Source of the DNA: Candidatus Sulfotelmatobacter sp. | GTDB taxonomy: Bacteria; Acidobacteriota; Terriglobia; Terriglobales; Acidobacteriaceae | Length of the DNA: 64,000 nucleotides | Assembly (NCBI GenBank): GCA_017883385.1 | Contig: JADGNQ010000008.1 | Span: forward strand, 20,616-84,615 | Direction of reading: 5' to 3' | Part shown: piece after piece, positions 17,653 to 24,178 of the stretch | Numbering within the stretch: position 1 is the first letter of the stretch | How the letters are laid out: the number at the start of each line of letters is the position of its first letter | Position numbers and translations under genes: made by a program | Notes under the pieces: model-generated | What the model was told of the DNA's origin: nothing | The model's database searches: none | Seen by the model: the letters and a program-made list of their open reading frames with translations, nothing else

Positions 17653-17784
17653 AAAGCAAGTAAGAAGTGAGCACGTGGGGACGCGGCCTTCGCGAGCTTG
17701 CCCCTCCTCTCTTGAAACTTTTCCGCCTCCGGCAACTCCAATCTGGCAGTGCACATCGTTTCGTACTGTAGAAGGGGAACAAAA

Positions 17785-18456
17785 ATGCCATCTTCCATTC
17801 GGTTTGCTCTGATACTCTTCGCGGCGCTCCTCGGTGCCACGGCCTGCAACGCCAAGGCGAGTCCCGCCGCCGCCGTACCCGCGCCTGTGCTTGACGCCGC
17901 GCGTACTGCCGGTCCCAGCCAACAGACCGCTGTCCTCTCGGGCGGATGCTTCTGGGGAATCCAGGCAGTCTTCCAGCACGTGAAGGGCGTGATCAGCGCG
18001 ACCTCCGGCTACTCCGGCGGCTCCGCAAAAACTGCGGAATACGAAATCGTGAGCACCGGCGAAACTGGACACGCCGAGTCAGTGCAGATCGTCTACGATC
18101 CCTCGCAGATTACCTATGGAGAATTGTTGCGCGTCTTCTTCTCGGTTGCGCATGACCCGACCCAACTCAATCGGCAGGGCCCCGACGAGGGCACGCAGTA
18201 TCGCTCGTCGATTTTCTTCAGCAACGACGAGCAGAAACGCATCGCCGAGGCCTACATCGCTCAGCTCGACAAGGGCAAAATCTTTCCCCGGCCCATCGTG
18301 ACCAAAGTCGTTCCGCTGCAAGCTTTTTACCCGGCCGAGGCTTACCACCAGAACTACGCCACGCTGCATCCAGATCAGCCCTACATTCGGTACAACGATG
18401 CTCCCAAGGTCGAACACCTGCGCCAGGAGTTCCCCGACCTCTACACCGGAAAGTAG
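17785..18456 (+). CDS. msrA: Peptide-methionine (S)-S-oxide reductase, exported
   Basis: 223 residues. ATG 17785 follows GAAGGGG. The N-terminus is a lipoprotein-like signal (ALILFAALLGATAC). The catalytic motif GGCFWG (about residue 53) is intact, followed by VKGVISATSGYSGG, GHAESVQIVYDP and QYRSSIFF, all standard for MsrA. It reduces methionine-S-sulfoxide in proteins; export implies repair of envelope proteins. It is 19 bases upstream of msrB and surely co-transcribed with it, and the two enzymes cover both sulfoxide stereoisomers. Confidence 0.93.
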   Translation: MPSSIRFALILFAALLGATACNAKASPAAAVPAPVLDAARTAGPSQQTAVLSGGCFWGIQAVFQHVKGVISATSGYSGGSAKTAEYEIVSTGETGHAESVQIVYDPSQITYGELLRVFFSVAHDPTQLNRQGPDEGTQYRSSIFFSNDEQKRIAEAYIAQLDKGKIFPRPIVTKVVPLQAFYPAEAYHQNYATLHPDQPYIRYNDAPKVEHLRQEFPDLYTGK

Positions 18457-18475
18457 TAAGCGCGACGGAGGAGAT

Positions 18476-19141
18476 ATGTCTGATTCGGATCTCGATTGCA
18501 AGACGGAGCATGTGGGGACAGCCGCCCCCGACTGTCCGGCCGAGCAGAGCTTGGCGGTCTCGACACCGAACATCCAGCGCCGAGCCTTTCTCGCAACGTC
18601 GGGCGCTACGATTGTCGGCCTTGCCCTGTGGCAATGGAGAAAGCCTGCGGTGCTGCAAGCCTCATCCCTGTCCAGCGAGCCCAAGGAAGTCACGGTCGTT
18701 CTCTTTTCTGATGCAGGCCAGCGCCTGAAACAAGTTCGCGTTGCAAGAGTTGCGAAGACCGAAAACGAATGGCGCAAACAGCTATCAGGCAATGCGTTCG
18801 ACATCACCCGCAACGCCGATACCGAAATCGCCTTCTCCGGCAAATACTGGAACCTGCACGACAAGGGTATTTACCGCTGCATCTGCTGCGACAACGCGCT
18901 CTTCGGCTCCGCCACCAAATTCGAATCCGGTACCGGGTGGCCCAGCTTCTGGGCTCCCATCGCCGCCGAAAATGTCACGGAAACGCGGGACACAGCCTAC
19001 GGTATGGTCCGCACCGCTGTCTCCTGCACCGAATGCGACGCGCACCTCGGCCACGTCTTCGACGACGGCCCCGAACCCACCCATCTCCGCTACTGCATGA
19101 ATTCCGCCTCGCTGCGTTTCGTGAAATCCGGCCAGGGATAG
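18476..19141 (+). CDS. msrB: Peptide-methionine (R)-S-oxide reductase with Tat-like signal
   Basis: 221 residues from ATG 18476 (GGAGGAGAT upstream). The catalytic domain (about 95-221) has zinc cysteines in CICC and CTEC, FESGTGWPSFW, and the catalytic cysteine in LRYCMNSASLRF. Before it lies a Tat-type signal (QRRAFLATSGATIVGLALW, from about residue 36). The first 30 or so residues are encoded partly by an interspersed hairpin repeat (18512-18540 region), so this N-terminal extension may be recent. It probably works in the envelope with MsrA on the R-sulfoxide. Confidence 0.9.
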   Translation: MSDSDLDCKTEHVGTAAPDCPAEQSLAVSTPNIQRRAFLATSGATIVGLALWQWRKPAVLQASSLSSEPKEVTVVLFSDAGQRLKQVRVARVAKTENEWRKQLSGNAFDITRNADTEIAFSGKYWNLHDKGIYRCICCDNALFGSATKFESGTGWPSFWAPIAAENVTETRDTAYGMVRTAVSCTECDAHLGHVFDDGPEPTHLRYCMNSASLRFVKSGQG

Positions 19142-19300
19142 TGCTTGCTTGTCTCGCAAACCAAGTTGTCTGTCATTCTGCGCGACGCGAAGAATCCTTT
19201 TGGCCTGCAGCTGCAAGTGCGCCAAAGGGAGTTTCCACCAATTCGGTCGATGCTGTTCCAGCACCTCACCGGAGCCGCGCAGTGCATTTACAATTGGCAA

Positions 19301-19750
19301 ATGAATCCCTCTCTCCCTATCTTCCGCGAACCCAGCGGCATCGAAAAAATCTTCAACCGCTCTTTCGGATTTCTCGTCGGCCTCGGCCTGGGCTTCTCTC
19401 ACAACTATCTGCTTCAGGTTCGCGGACGAAAGACGGGCAAGCTGTACTCGACGCCCATCGATCTGCTGAAACGGAACGGCAAACGTTACCTGGTCGCCCC
19501 TCGCGGACGCACGCAATGGGTGCGCAATGCCGAAGCCGCCGGAGAGATTACCCTCAAGAAAGGAAGCAATCGCCAGAAATTCCGTCTCCTTCCCATCCCC
19601 GACGCAGAGAAACCGGAGATCCTGAAGGCCTACCTCGACAACTTCAAGCGCGAAGTGCAACGATATTTTCCCGTGCCCGCCGGTTCGCCGCTGGAAGCGT
19701 TTGCGGAATTAACGTCAAGTTATCCCGCATTCGAACTGCTGCCTGACTGA
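19301..19750 (+). CDS. Deazaflavin (F420)-dependent nitroreductase-type oxidoreductase
   Basis: 149 residues, typical of the DUF385/Ddn family: NYLLQVRGRKTGKLYSTPID, RYLVAPRGRTQWVRNAEAAG and ITLKKGSNRQKFRLLPI are the cofactor-barrel signatures. Members bind F420 or related cofactors, though some bind FAD or haem degradation products; which applies here is unknown. I chose ATG 19301 because the upstream in-frame stretch (from 19145) contains repeat-like intergenic sequence. No F420 biosynthesis genes are visible in the window. Confidence 0.8.
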   Translation: MNPSLPIFREPSGIEKIFNRSFGFLVGLGLGFSHNYLLQVRGRKTGKLYSTPIDLLKRNGKRYLVAPRGRTQWVRNAEAAGEITLKKGSNRQKFRLLPIPDAEKPEILKAYLDNFKREVQRYFPVPAGSPLEAFAELTSSYPAFELLPD

Positions 19751-19831
19751 CATCAAATATTTTCGCGAGCACACTTTTCCTCTTGCACAAAACTCAAAGT
19801 TATGGCATCTTCAAGTATCCCAAAATGAAAG

Positions 19832-19916
19832 GACGCCCAAATTTGTCGATAAATAAGCACAAATCGCTAAGCGGGCTGCCTCGGCAAGGAAATAGCCGAG
19901 TCGGTTTTAGGGCGTC
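19832..19916 (+). ncRNA. Candidate structured RNA element at the head of the Y RNA-like array
   Basis: The outer stem GACGCCC (19832-19838) pairs with GGGCGTC (19910-19916). An internal hairpin CTCGGC (19880-19885) pairs with GCCGAG (19895-19900). The region is more A/T-rich than its surroundings and has no open frame. It lacks the conserved loop of the downstream Y RNA-like elements, so it may be a leader, a regulatory structure or an unrelated RNA. Confidence 0.3.
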
Positions 19917-19975
19917 ATCCGATTGCGTCAGTTAATCCTTCGACGCCTTTAACGCAAAGCTAACAAAACAAACAA

Positions 19976-20045
19976 CGCTGGGTGGCGCAGACTGCGGTTC
20001 CTTCGCCTTGACACGACACGTCCGCCGTCGCTCGTTCCCCCAGCG
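19976..20045 (+). ncRNA. Minimal Y RNA-like element, copy 0
   Basis: The lower stem CGCTGGG (19976-19982) pairs with CCCAGCG (20039-20045). The internal loop is TGGCGCA (19983-19989) opposite GCTCGTTCC (20030-20038). The upper stem GACTGCGG (19990-19997) pairs with CCGCCGTC (20022-20029) with one mismatch. The loop pair resembles TGGTGAA opposite GCACGTTCC in later copies. The 24-base end loop has no T-arm, so this would be a Ro-binding helix without the tRNA-like module. It is the least certain copy. Confidence 0.5.
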
Positions 20046-20106
20046 GTTCGTGTAGGGACGGACGCATTCGTCCGTCCCGTCGAGCGCAGCTCGACGAGTG
20101 GTGGTC

Positions 20107-20222
20107 GGTCAGTGGTGAAAGGCTACGGATACTTCTCTAGGCAGAACAGTCCTGGTTTTCCAGGCTGTGAGGTTCGACCCCTCAGGGCGCAAGCTCATTC
20201 CGTCGCCGACTGTTCCCTGACC
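20107..20222 (+). ncRNA. Y RNA-like element, copy 1 (T-arm plus GNRA hairpin)
   Basis: The lower stem GGTCAG (20107-20112) pairs with CTGACC (20217-20222). The internal loop is TGGTGAA opposite GACTGTTCC. The upper stem GGCTACGGA (20121-20129) pairs with TCCGTCGCC (20199-20207), one mismatch, and is followed by the shared TACTTC. The distal part has a hairpin CCTGG/CCAGG, a T-arm TGAGG-TTCGACC-CCTCA (20168-20184), and a short GGGC-GCAA-GCTC hairpin in the acceptor position. No D-arm is seen. Confidence 0.7.
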
Positions 20223-20243
20223 AATTCAGTTTGCTGTAAGCGT

Positions 20244-20264
20244 GCGCGGAGAGAATCTCCGCGC
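20244..20264. repeat. Perfect hairpin repeat between Y RNA-like copies 1 and 2
   Basis: GCGCGGAGA (20244-20252) and TCTCCGCGC (20256-20264) form a perfect nine-pair stem with a GAA loop. There is no T-run after it, so it is read as an inverted repeat or processing structure and not a terminator. Confidence 0.6.
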
Positions 20265-20275
20265 GAATAAAAGCT

Positions 20276-20366
20276 CAGTCAGTGGTGAAGTTCACGGCAA
20301 CTTCGTGGCGTGCCTGTTCCTAGGTCGGGGTTCGAGCCCCCAACCGTGATCCCAGTTCCCTGGCTG
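20276..20366 (+). ncRNA. Y RNA-like element, copy 2 (T-arm only)
   Basis: The lower stem CAGTCAG (20276-20282) pairs with CTGGCTG (20360-20366). The internal loop TGGTGAA (20283-20289) faces CAGTTCC. The upper stem TCACGG (20292-20297) pairs perfectly with CCGTGA (20344-20349). The distal region holds only one recognisable tRNA-like part, the T-arm GGGG-TTCGAGC-CCCC (20327-20341). Confidence 0.7.
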
Positions 20367-20374
20367 CAATGCAA

Positions 20375-20405
20375 GTGTGGCGCGGGCGTTTCGCCCGCGC
20401 CACAC
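20375..20405. repeat. Perfect REP-like palindrome (GCGGGCG family)
   Basis: GTGTGGCGCGGGCG (20375-20388) and CGCCCGCGCCACAC (20392-20405) form a 14-pair stem around TTT. Related palindromes occur at 26462-26480, 27368-27389 and near 36205-36225, so this is an interspersed family that has landed between Y RNA-like copies 2 and 3. Confidence 0.8.
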
Positions 20406-20415
20406 GAAAAATCAG

Positions 20416-20605
20416 TTTCGCCGGTGGTGAAGAGAAGAGATACTTCGCCCATGAAACGGACGCGCAGGGTAGCGAACCCTGCCGAGGTGCTGATCTGCGG
20501 GAATGCCGGGATCCGCAAGGGTCTGGGGGCGTTGTCCCGAAGCTCAGGGTTGCCGCAGAGACCGGCCTCGAGTCGTTTTCTCTTCTCGCACGTTCCCCGG
20601 CGAGA
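20416..20605 (+). ncRNA. Y RNA-like element, copy 3 (long, with insertion domain)
   Basis: The lower stem TTTCGCCGG (20416-20424) pairs with CCGGCGAGA (20597-20605). The internal loop is TGGTGAA opposite GCACGTTCC. The upper stem GAGAAGAGA (20432-20440) pairs perfectly with TCTCTTCTC (20579-20587) and is followed by TACTTC. The hairpin GCAGGG-TAGCGAA-CCCTGC (20464-20482) occupies the T-arm place but lacks the TTCGA loop. A roughly 90-base insertion follows, with nested stems including TCTGCGG/CCGCAGA. At 190 bases it is the largest copy. Confidence 0.65.
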
Positions 20606-20737
20606 GTCGTTAGTCGCGTGCAGAACGACCGGAAGAGCACGAACGGGAAGGGCATGGCTTCAGCCGTGCCGCTGGAGACGTGCAGATCATGCGGGCTTTG
20701 GCCCCTGAGGGCGCGACGCGCATCATCGCAAGCAAGT

Positions 20738-20874
20738 TCGGCCGGTGGTGAAGACGAGGGTTAGTTCGCCTGAGGAGCGGGAGATGCAGGTTCGAATCCT
20801 GCCGCGGGAATTGTGCTCGTGTAGCTAAACGGTAAAGCGCCTAAACGTACCTTTGTCGCTGATTCTCCGGCTGA
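20738..20874 (+). ncRNA. Y RNA-like element, copy 4 (full permuted tRNA-like module)
   Basis: The lower stem TCGGCCGG (20738-20745) pairs with CCGGCTGA (20867-20874). The internal loop is TGGTGAA (20746-20752) opposite GCTGATTCT. The upper stem GACGAGGGT (20753-20761) pairs fully with ACCTTTGTC (20849-20857), using two G-U pairs. The distal module reads, in order, T-arm GCAGG-TTCGAAT-CCTGC (20786-20802), acceptor-like hairpin CGCGGG/CTCGTG (20803-20821), then D-arm GCT-AAACGGTAA-AGC (20824-20838). This is the permuted order known for bacterial YrlA RNAs. It ends about 50 bases before the small cysteine protein gene. Confidence 0.8.
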
Positions 20875-20926
20875 TTGACGTTAACTACAGCTCCGGCGCA
20901 ACTCGCCGGTTAGAAGATAAAACGTT

Positions 20927-21262
20927 ATGAGCATCACAGTCAGAATTCAGGGTGCGCCGCCGCAGAACGGAGAGTCGTTGTGCCAGACCTGCCGCTACGC
21001 GCACATTCAGAGGGGATTTCGCGAAAGCGAGGAGACGGTATTCTGCGGCTACAACGATGCCGGTCTTCGCCCCATCAAGTTCAGGGTCGCCGCGTGCACC
21101 GATTACACCAACCGCACCGTCCCGAACCGCTGGGAGTTGGAGCAGATGGCGCTCTTAATCAACGTCCCGGCGGCGCGCAAAAAGTCGGGCTTTGGTGTCG
21201 GCGCTGGTTTCGCCCAGCAAGAAGAAGTGGACGAAGAGGAATCGGCCGCGGTCACGGAGTAA
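20927..21262 (+). CDS. Small four-cysteine protein encoded between two Y RNA-like elements
   Basis: 111 residues, no signal peptide. Four cysteines are placed as C19-x2-C22, C40 and C57 (SLCQTCRYAHI, ETVFCGYN, VAACTDYTN), suggesting a compact metal site. The C-terminus is acidic (EEVDEEESAAVTE) and probably flexible. I do not recognise the family. The gene lies on the same strand as Ro60, flanked by copy 4 (52 bases before its start) and copy 5 (11 bases after its stop). That makes a role in the Ro60/Y RNA particle, such as RNA binding or tethering, an attractive inference. ATG 20927 is the natural start; AGAAGA upstream is a weak ribosome site. Confidence 0.7.
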   Translation: MSITVRIQGAPPQNGESLCQTCRYAHIQRGFRESEETVFCGYNDAGLRPIKFRVAACTDYTNRTVPNRWELEQMALLINVPAARKKSGFGVGAGFAQQEEVDEEESAAVTE

Positions 21263-21273
21263 GCGGCAAAGTT

Positions 21274-21403
21274 TCGCCGGTGGTGAAGACGAGGGTTACT
21301 TCTTAATCCGGCGGTTGCGGGTTCGAGTCCCGCCGTGGCGCAAGTCATGTAGCTCAAGGGCAGAGCATCGGAACAACACCGTCGTCGCTGGATTCCCCGG
21401 CGA
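21274..21403 (+). ncRNA. Y RNA-like element, copy 5 (full permuted tRNA-like module)
   Basis: The lower stem TCGCCGG (21274-21280) pairs with CCGGCGA (21397-21403). The internal loop is TGGTGAA opposite GCTGGATTCC. The upper stem GACGAGGGT (21288-21296) pairs with 21378-21386 with one G/G mismatch and is followed by TACTTC. The module has T-arm GCGGG-TTCGAGT-CCCGC (21317-21333), acceptor-like hairpin CGTGGC-GCAA-GTCATG (21334-21349) and D-arm GCTC-AAGGGCA-GAGC (21352-21366). The paired bases differ from copy 4 while pairing is kept. It lies about 250 bases before the Ro60 gene. Confidence 0.82.
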
Positions 21404-21417
21404 TTGTTTTGAATTCG

Positions 21418-21562
21418 TCATCCTGAGCGGAGTGATGGCGTTCGCGAAGCGAGCGACATCACGAAGTCGAAGGATCCCTGCCTTCAGCAGCGTCGTTGAC
21501 GTAGGGATGCTTCGACTGCGCAATGAGGTTCGCTTTGCTCACTTCATTGCTTCGCTCAGCAT
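21418..21562. repeat. Two interspersed intergenic repeats
   Basis: 21418-21480 carries a GTCATCCTGAGCGGAGTGA type element ending in AAGTCGAAGGATCCC. 21507-21562 carries GGGATGCTTCGACTGCGC to CGCTCAGCATGACA. A close copy of the second element is at 32731-32791, and a relative of the first lies inside mutY near 63598-63629. The remaining bases to 21657 hold degenerate repeats of CAGCT/GCAGCT and the Ro60 ribosome site. Confidence 0.7.
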
Positions 21563-21657
21563 GACAACACTAATGAGATCAGCCGGGAGCTGGCAGCTAG
21601 AAGACCGGAAACTCGCAGCTCACGGCTCGAAGCTCGCAGCTAAGTAAAGGAGGCACA

Positions 21658-22971
21658 ATGGCTCGACTGAATCTACTCAACCTGAACTTCGGTCCGCGCA
21701 CGCATGAAGGCGCGCCGGCGCGCAACATCTCGATGGAGATGCAACTGCGGCGCTCGGTGCTGGCTTGCCTGCTTTGGGAGAGCCAGTTCTACGAGGACGG
21801 GGTCGAGATCGCAGGACGCATCGCCGAACTCGTTCCGAAAGTTGCAGCGGAGAAGGTGGCCGCGCTTGCGGTCGAGGGACGCGAGAAGATGAAGCTGCGT
21901 CACGCGCCGCTGTTGCTCGTGCGCGAGATGGCGCGTCACGCTACTCATCGCGGCTTGGTGGCCGAGACGCTGGCGCGCGTTATCCAGCGTGCCGACGAAC
22001 TCGCTGAGTTCGTCGCCATCTACTGGAAGGACGGCCGCGTGCCTCTCTCCGCGCAGGTGAAGAAGGGGCTGGCTGCGGCTTTCCCCAAGTTCGATGCGTA
22101 CGCTTTGGCGAAGTACGATCGCGGCGGACCTATCAAGCTGCGGGATGTGCTGTTCCTGGCTCACGCGAAGCCGCGCGACGAGGCGCAGGCCGAAGTGTGG
22201 AAGCGCCTGATCGCGGGCGAGCTCACCGCTCCGGATACGTGGGAAGTAGCACTCTCGTCTGGCGCTGATAAGCGCGAGGCGTGGGAGCGGCTGCTCCGCG
22301 AGCAGAAGCTGGGAGCCCTGGCTCTGCTCCGCAACCTGCGCAACATGCGGGAAGCTGGAGTCGATGAGTCGCTCGTGCTCGCCGCGCTCGGCTCGATGAG
22401 CGCGGCGCGTGTGCTGCCGTTCCGCTTCCTGGCTGCGGCGCGTTACGCTCCGCAGTGGGAAGAGGCGCTGGAGCAGGCCATGCTGAAGTGCGTTGGTTCT
22501 CAGGAGAAGCTGCGCGGCAAGACGATCGTGCTGGTGGACGTTTCCGGCTCGATGACCGCTCCGCTTTCTCAGCGCTCTGAGATGCAGCGCACTGACGCGG
22601 CTTACGGGCTCGCGGTGTTGCTACGCGAGGTCGGCGAGAAGGTGGCTGTGTTCAGCTTCTCCGACACGTTGGTCGAAGTTCCGGCGCGTCGCGGCTTCGC
22701 GCTGCGCGACGCGATAGACGCCTCGCAGCGTCACAACAGCACGCGGCTGGGTCAAGCAGTGGACGAGCTCAACCGCAAGCATGGCTACGATCGCCTGATC
22801 GTCATCACTGACGAGCAGGCGCACGACACGGTGCCTGCGCCGAAGGGCAAGGGCTATGTGATCAACGTAGCCAGCTACAAGAACGGCGTCGGCTACGGCA
22901 AGTGGACGCACATCGACGGCTGGAGCGAGTCGGCCGTCGAGTATATCCGCACGCTGGAGCAGACGGAGTAA
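21658..22971 (+). CDS. rsr: Ro60/Rsr-type TROVE-VWA RNA-binding protein
   Basis: 437 residues, shorter than the roughly 530 of animal Ro60. The N-terminal two thirds is an all-helical TROVE/HEAT ring (ISMEMQLRRSVLACLLWESQ, LLLVREMARHA, LAEFVAIYWKDGR). The C-terminal VWA domain begins near residue 287 (KTIVLVDVSGSMTAPLS), with an intact DxSxS metal-site motif and a later VITDEQAHD. Ro60 proteins bind Y RNAs on the ring exterior and misfolded or 3'-ended RNAs in the cavity, and partner with PNPase or RtcB in bacteria. AAAGGAGG precedes ATG 21658. Six predicted Y RNA-like elements lie directly upstream on the same strand. Confidence 0.9.
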   Translation: MARLNLLNLNFGPRTHEGAPARNISMEMQLRRSVLACLLWESQFYEDGVEIAGRIAELVPKVAAEKVAALAVEGREKMKLRHAPLLLVREMARHATHRGLVAETLARVIQRADELAEFVAIYWKDGRVPLSAQVKKGLAAAFPKFDAYALAKYDRGGPIKLRDVLFLAHAKPRDEAQAEVWKRLIAGELTAPDTWEVALSSGADKREAWERLLREQKLGALALLRNLRNMREAGVDESLVLAALGSMSAARVLPFRFLAAARYAPQWEEALEQAMLKCVGSQEKLRGKTIVLVDVSGSMTAPLSQRSEMQRTDAAYGLAVLLREVGEKVAVFSFSDTLVEVPARRGFALRDAIDASQRHNSTRLGQAVDELNRKHGYDRLIVITDEQAHDTVPAPKGKGYVINVASYKNGVGYGKWTHIDGWSESAVEYIRTLEQTE

Positions 22972-22980
22972 TAGCGTAAG

Positions 22981-23131
22981 CGTAGAGACGTGGCTTGCTA
23001 CGTCTCTACGTGCCCAACCGCACTTGCAGGGGACGGACGAGTTGCCTAGTCCTCTGCTGGGTGCTGGTCGGACCCGATGGTGTATGGAGTGGGCGACGCG
23101 TGGTTAGGGAGACGTAGCGGAGCTACGTCTC
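22981..23131. repeat. Two GTAGAGACGT-type palindromes after the Ro60 gene
   Basis: CGTAGAGACGT (22981-22991) pairs with ACGTCTCTACG (23000-23010). GAGACGTAGC (23109-23118) pairs perfectly with GCTACGTCTC (23122-23131). Both belong to one short interspersed family. Neither has a T-run, but the first begins nine bases after the Ro60 stop and could stabilise the transcript end. Confidence 0.7.
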
Positions 23132-23198
23132 TACGCCCGACGTTGCGGCGATTCCCCATTTTTTGAGGGCGTTTACTTTCGGGGCTAGGAGATGCCGG

Positions 23199-23588
23199 TT
23201 ACTGTTTGCGGTCGCGCATCATTTGCGAGGCGCGGTCCATGAGTTGGCTGCGTTCGGCGTCGTACTCGGCGTGCAGTTGGTCGGGAGTGCACGCGGACGC
23301 ATCGATCTTCACGCGGTGATTGGGGCCTGGGATCGCCTTTTGGCAGGAGCGGGCGTCGTTGTGGCCGGTGCGGTTCTGCTCCACGCGATTGAGATGCGCC
23401 TGTCTTTTGGCGATCAAGTCCCAGATGGGATCATCGGGTGCGATGTCATTTTGTGCCACAGGATCAGGCGCAGACTGAATAGAGCCTACTGGTCCGGAAA
23501 GCGTCTCGAGAGTGGATTTGGATTTGCAACCGGACAGCGGACCAATGGAAATCAGCGGCAGAAGGAAGAAAAGCATTCGTCGTGTCAA
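23199..23588 (-). CDS. Small lipoprotein, tandem copy 1
   Basis: 129 residues from TTG 23588, chosen because GGGAG lies seven bases upstream; ATG 23576 is the alternative. The signal peptide ends in a lipobox (IGPLSGC). The C-terminal half aligns with the neighbouring lipoprotein: SCQKAIP, IDASACTPDQLHAEYDAERS against SCRKAVA, VDTKGCTPEQLRLEQEAEQK. Two conserved cysteines in the mature part could form a disulfide. Family and function are not recognised; envelope location is inferred from the lipobox. It lies 47 bases downstream of its paralogue, so the two are a tandem duplication and probable operon. Confidence 0.7.
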   Translation of the reverse strand: MTRRMLFFLLPLISIGPLSGCKSKSTLETLSGPVGSIQSAPDPVAQNDIAPDDPIWDLIAKRQAHLNRVEQNRTGHNDARSCQKAIPGPNHRVKIDASACTPDQLHAEYDAERSQLMDRASQMMRDRKQ

Positions 23589-23635
23589 TTTGATTCTCCC
23601 GGGGTTCGGGCCTTGGCCGCCAGAGCGGCGCAGGG

Positions 23636-24028
23636 TTAGTCCGACTTCTTCGAGTTCTTGAAGGCGTCCTCGAACATCTGTTTTTGCTCGGCTTCCTGCT
23701 CGAGACGCAATTGTTCGGGGGTACAGCCCTTGGTATCGACCGATACCGGCATGGACGGATCGAAGGCGACGGCCTTGCGGCAAGAGTGAGTGTAGACGTC
23801 GCCGGTGCGCCGGTGTTCGATGACGTCGAGCTCGTATTGCTTGTTGAGTTCCATGGCGCGGAGCGCTCCCTGGTGGGCCTGGGCGTCAGCGCGGTCTTCG
23901 TCTTCCTGCGCGACGTTGCGTTTGGCTTCGGCTTTCAGGCGGCGGTCGCGGGACGCGTCGGATTCGCAGCCGGAAAGCAGGCCGGCGGCGAGGGATAAGA
24001 GCAGCGTGGCAAGTAACAGTTTCTTCAT
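23636..24028 (-). CDS. Small lipoprotein, tandem copy 2
   Basis: 130 residues from ATG 24028, preceded by GGTGAAAG. It has a lipoprotein signal LLLATLLLSLAAGLLSGC followed by a charged, helical mature part rich in Arg/Glu/Asp (LKAEAKRNVAQEDEDRADAQ), then the cysteine-containing C-terminal segment shared with the downstream paralogue. The central charged region differs from the paralogue, whereas the C-terminal CTPxQL block is conserved, which points to that block as the functional part. No known family was recognised. Confidence 0.7.
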   Translation of the reverse strand: MKKLLLATLLLSLAAGLLSGCESDASRDRRLKAEAKRNVAQEDEDRADAQAHQGALRAMELNKQYELDVIEHRRTGDVYTHSCRKAVAFDPSMPVSVDTKGCTPEQLRLEQEAEQKQMFEDAFKNSKKSD

Positions 24029-24178
24029 GGCTTTCACCGGCACTCACCCGGCTCTGTCAGCATGACTTGCGGAGTGCGGGGAGACAAGATTACGTCGGTG
24101 CGTGGGCAAGAGCGCGGTCGCCCCGACGTCCCGGGAGTTTTCGGCAGGTGTTCGAGAGACGCCAGCGTACGGGTTCGG

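Noticed and set aside
20168..21366. T-arm and D-arm sequences suggesting tRNA genes
   Set aside because: The arms occur in the wrong order (T-arm before D-arm), with no anticodon arm and no free acceptor end, so they fit Y RNA-like modules better than tRNAs.
20107..21403. Recurring GGTGGTGAAG motif as a CRISPR-like repeat
   Set aside because: Spacing is irregular, the repeats are only 7-12 bases, they sit in paired structures, and there are no cas genes.
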